NCBI GenBank assembly: GCA_949283205.1
Contig: CASDSD010000016.1
Location: 1-64,000 of the forward strand
Direction: 5' to 3'
Origin: an uncultured Alistipes sp.
GTDB lineage: Bacteria; Bacteroidota; Bacteroidia; Bacteroidales; Rikenellaceae
DNA: 64,000 nucleotides
Position numbers and translations under genes: made by a program. The notes below the pieces were generated by a model that saw only the letters and a program-made list of their open reading frames with translations, was not told where the DNA came from and did not search any database. Each line of letters opens with the position of its first letter. Positions within the stretch are counted from its first letter, which is position 1. Shown here piece by piece: positions 62,977 through 64,000 of this stretch.

Positions 62977-64000
62977 ATGAAATTCAAACTATTGCTCTTG
63001 TCTGCAGCATGCATCGGAATGATCGCATGCTCGAAAGACAGCCTCGGCGATGGCCCATCGGCCGACGGTTCGAAACAAGTTGTGTTGAAAGTGAATCTGC
63101 CTGTAACGCGCGCCGTAGATGATACATGGCTCGACAATGGCGGCAAACCGAACGAAACAAACATCTCGTCGATAGACGTATTCTTCACCAATGCCAACGG
63201 TTCGGTACAGAAACACTATACGTTGGATGCGAACAACAATTATTTGAGTGCCGTTCAAAACGACGGATTGCGCTTTGTCGGTCTGAAAGATGTGACTGCG
63301 GTATATATCGCGGCCAACATTCCGGCATCGATGAATATAAAGGATATCGGCAACGTGGCCGATTTCAAGGTCCTCATAAGCCAGCAGGCGCCCAATATGG
63401 CCCAGGACGACATGATCTTCGCAGGCTGCGATCTTGACCTGGATGCCGGCCCCGACACGGATTCTTCGATCCCGACATATGACAACGTGGACAACCAGGA
63501 CCCGACGGTTCCCGCTGCCGGAGATATGGTATACGCCGCAAATGTTGTAATACGTCCCATAATTTCTCGCATGGAGTGGGGGAACATCGATATTATAGAT
63601 GGAGGATACAAGGATTTCGTACAGCCCGACGGCAGCACATATCGTGTAGAATGGTCGGGATATGCCCCCATAATTACCGGCGTATATCAGAGCAATGTAT
63701 ATCTGGCCGAGAACATATTCGACACGCCGCAGACGAGCTCGTTGTTCGCCACGCCCGCCAATTGGGAGTCGATCAAAAATGGAGCATGGGTGGATCCATC
63801 CATAGCCGGAATTACATGGAGCGAGGTAAATCCTTCGCTCGCGCACACGGGTTATACGGGATCGGCTTACGCGGCTCTTCTCCCGCAGGGATATGACGGG
63901 GACACTCAATGTGTACCGTTCCATTTCTTTGTTCCGTTCGACCCCACATCGTCCGAAGGCAACAACACACAGATGACGGGCAATATGGATGGGAATCTGC
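62977..64000 (+). CDS. Mfa1-like fimbrillin, 3' end outside window
   Basis: About 341 codons visible. Lipoprotein signal MKFKLLLLSAACIGM-IAC (Cys18). Text KQVVLKVNLPVTRAVDDTW contains the TR site where Arg-specific maturation of such fimbrillins occurs, followed by ISSIDVFFTNANGSVQKHYT, LKDVTAVYIAANIPASMN and FHFFVPFDPTSSEGNN. Fits the Mfa1/FimA shaft subunit. Reads off the right edge of the window, so the C-terminal strands are not seen. Confidence 0.82.
   Translation, partial: MKFKLLLLSAACIGMIACSKDSLGDGPSADGSKQVVLKVNLPVTRAVDDTWLDNGGKPNETNISSIDVFFTNANGSVQKHYTLDANNNYLSAVQNDGLRFVGLKDVTAVYIAANIPASMNIKDIGNVADFKVLISQQAPNMAQDDMIFAGCDLDLDAGPDTDSSIPTYDNVDNQDPTVPAAGDMVYAANVVIRPIISRMEWGNIDIIDGGYKDFVQPDGSTYRVEWSGYAPIITGVYQSNVYLAENIFDTPQTSSLFATPANWESIKNGAWVDPSIAGITWSEVNPSLAHTGYTGSAYAALLPQGYDGDTQCVPFHFFVPFDPTSSEGNNTQMTGNMDGNL

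Noticed and set aside
1..64000. tRNA, rRNA, integrase, insertion sequence or phage genes
   Set aside because: None seen on either strand; the AT-rich parts contain no transposase or integrase motifs.

Overview
The window looks like a chromosomal segment from a gut Bacteroidales bacterium, most likely Rikenellaceae (Alistipes-like). The evidence is: promoters that fit the Bacteroidota pattern (TTTG, about 20 nt, TAnnTTTG) in front of many genes; few Shine-Dalgarno sequences; many secreted lipoproteins; two Mfa/Fim-type fimbrial loci whose first genes encode DUF3575 and DUF3868/OmpA proteins; GH109 and GH20 lipoproteins; and a TrpB2-type tryptophan synthase beta chain. The backbone is GC-rich, but the 1-2.7 kb segment, much of 7.5-20 kb and 59.7-60.8 kb are visibly richer in AT. 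No tRNA, rRNA, CRISPR array, transposase or integrase was seen.

Layout. 1-1004: 3' part-missing outer-membrane DUF3575 gene. 1.5-7.5 kb (minus strand): an unusual operon encoding a histidine phosphatase, NYN nuclease, small helical protein, small RyR-domain protein, 2-TM coiled-coil protein and CASTOR/POLLUX-like channel with double RCK plus C-terminal RyR domain, followed by a TIR protein whose C-terminal acetyltransferase-like half lies in a second, overlapping frame. 8.1-18.3 kb (minus): an eight-gene fimbrial operon with two fimbrillins broken at G homopolymers and a DUF3575 gene broken by one amber codon. 18.6-19.8 kb: leucine-rich-repeat lipoprotein. 20.4-27.0 kb (minus): TetR, TolC, HlyD, two ABC ATPases and two ABC-2 permeases. 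27.8-28.5 kb: secreted flavodoxin-like protein. 29-34.5 kb (minus): RND efflux operon, divergent from an AraC regulator. 35.9-39.9 kb: predicted six-hairpin glycosidase, a coiled-coil protein and a second AraC regulator.

40-41.6 kb: trpB2 with a complete transcription attenuator (leader peptide with three consecutive Trp codons, antiterminator and terminator). 41.6-44.8 kb: GH109 and GH20 lipoproteins for N-acetylhexosamine glycans. 44.9-50.9 kb (plus): IclR regulator, diheme cytochrome with beta-propeller, and a large HzsA-like diheme protein fused to an FGE-like domain. 51-53.8 kb: serine beta-lactamase-family hydrolase and an outer-membrane porin. 53.9-59.5 kb (minus): sulfate transporter, CysC, CysD, CysN and a PAPS sulfotransferase, a complete sulfate-to-sulfoconjugate route behind a structured leader. 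60.7-64 kb (plus): start of a second fimbrial operon, with a G9 tract inside the promoter spacer.

The strongest candidates for something new are the TIR/RyR/CASTOR-channel operon, the pair of poly-G switches affecting two fimbrial loci by different mechanisms (coding versus promoter), and the HzsA-like cytochrome operon. The trp attenuator is the best-supported regulatory element. Frame disruptions at G runs could also be assembly or sequencing errors, so read-level checks matter.
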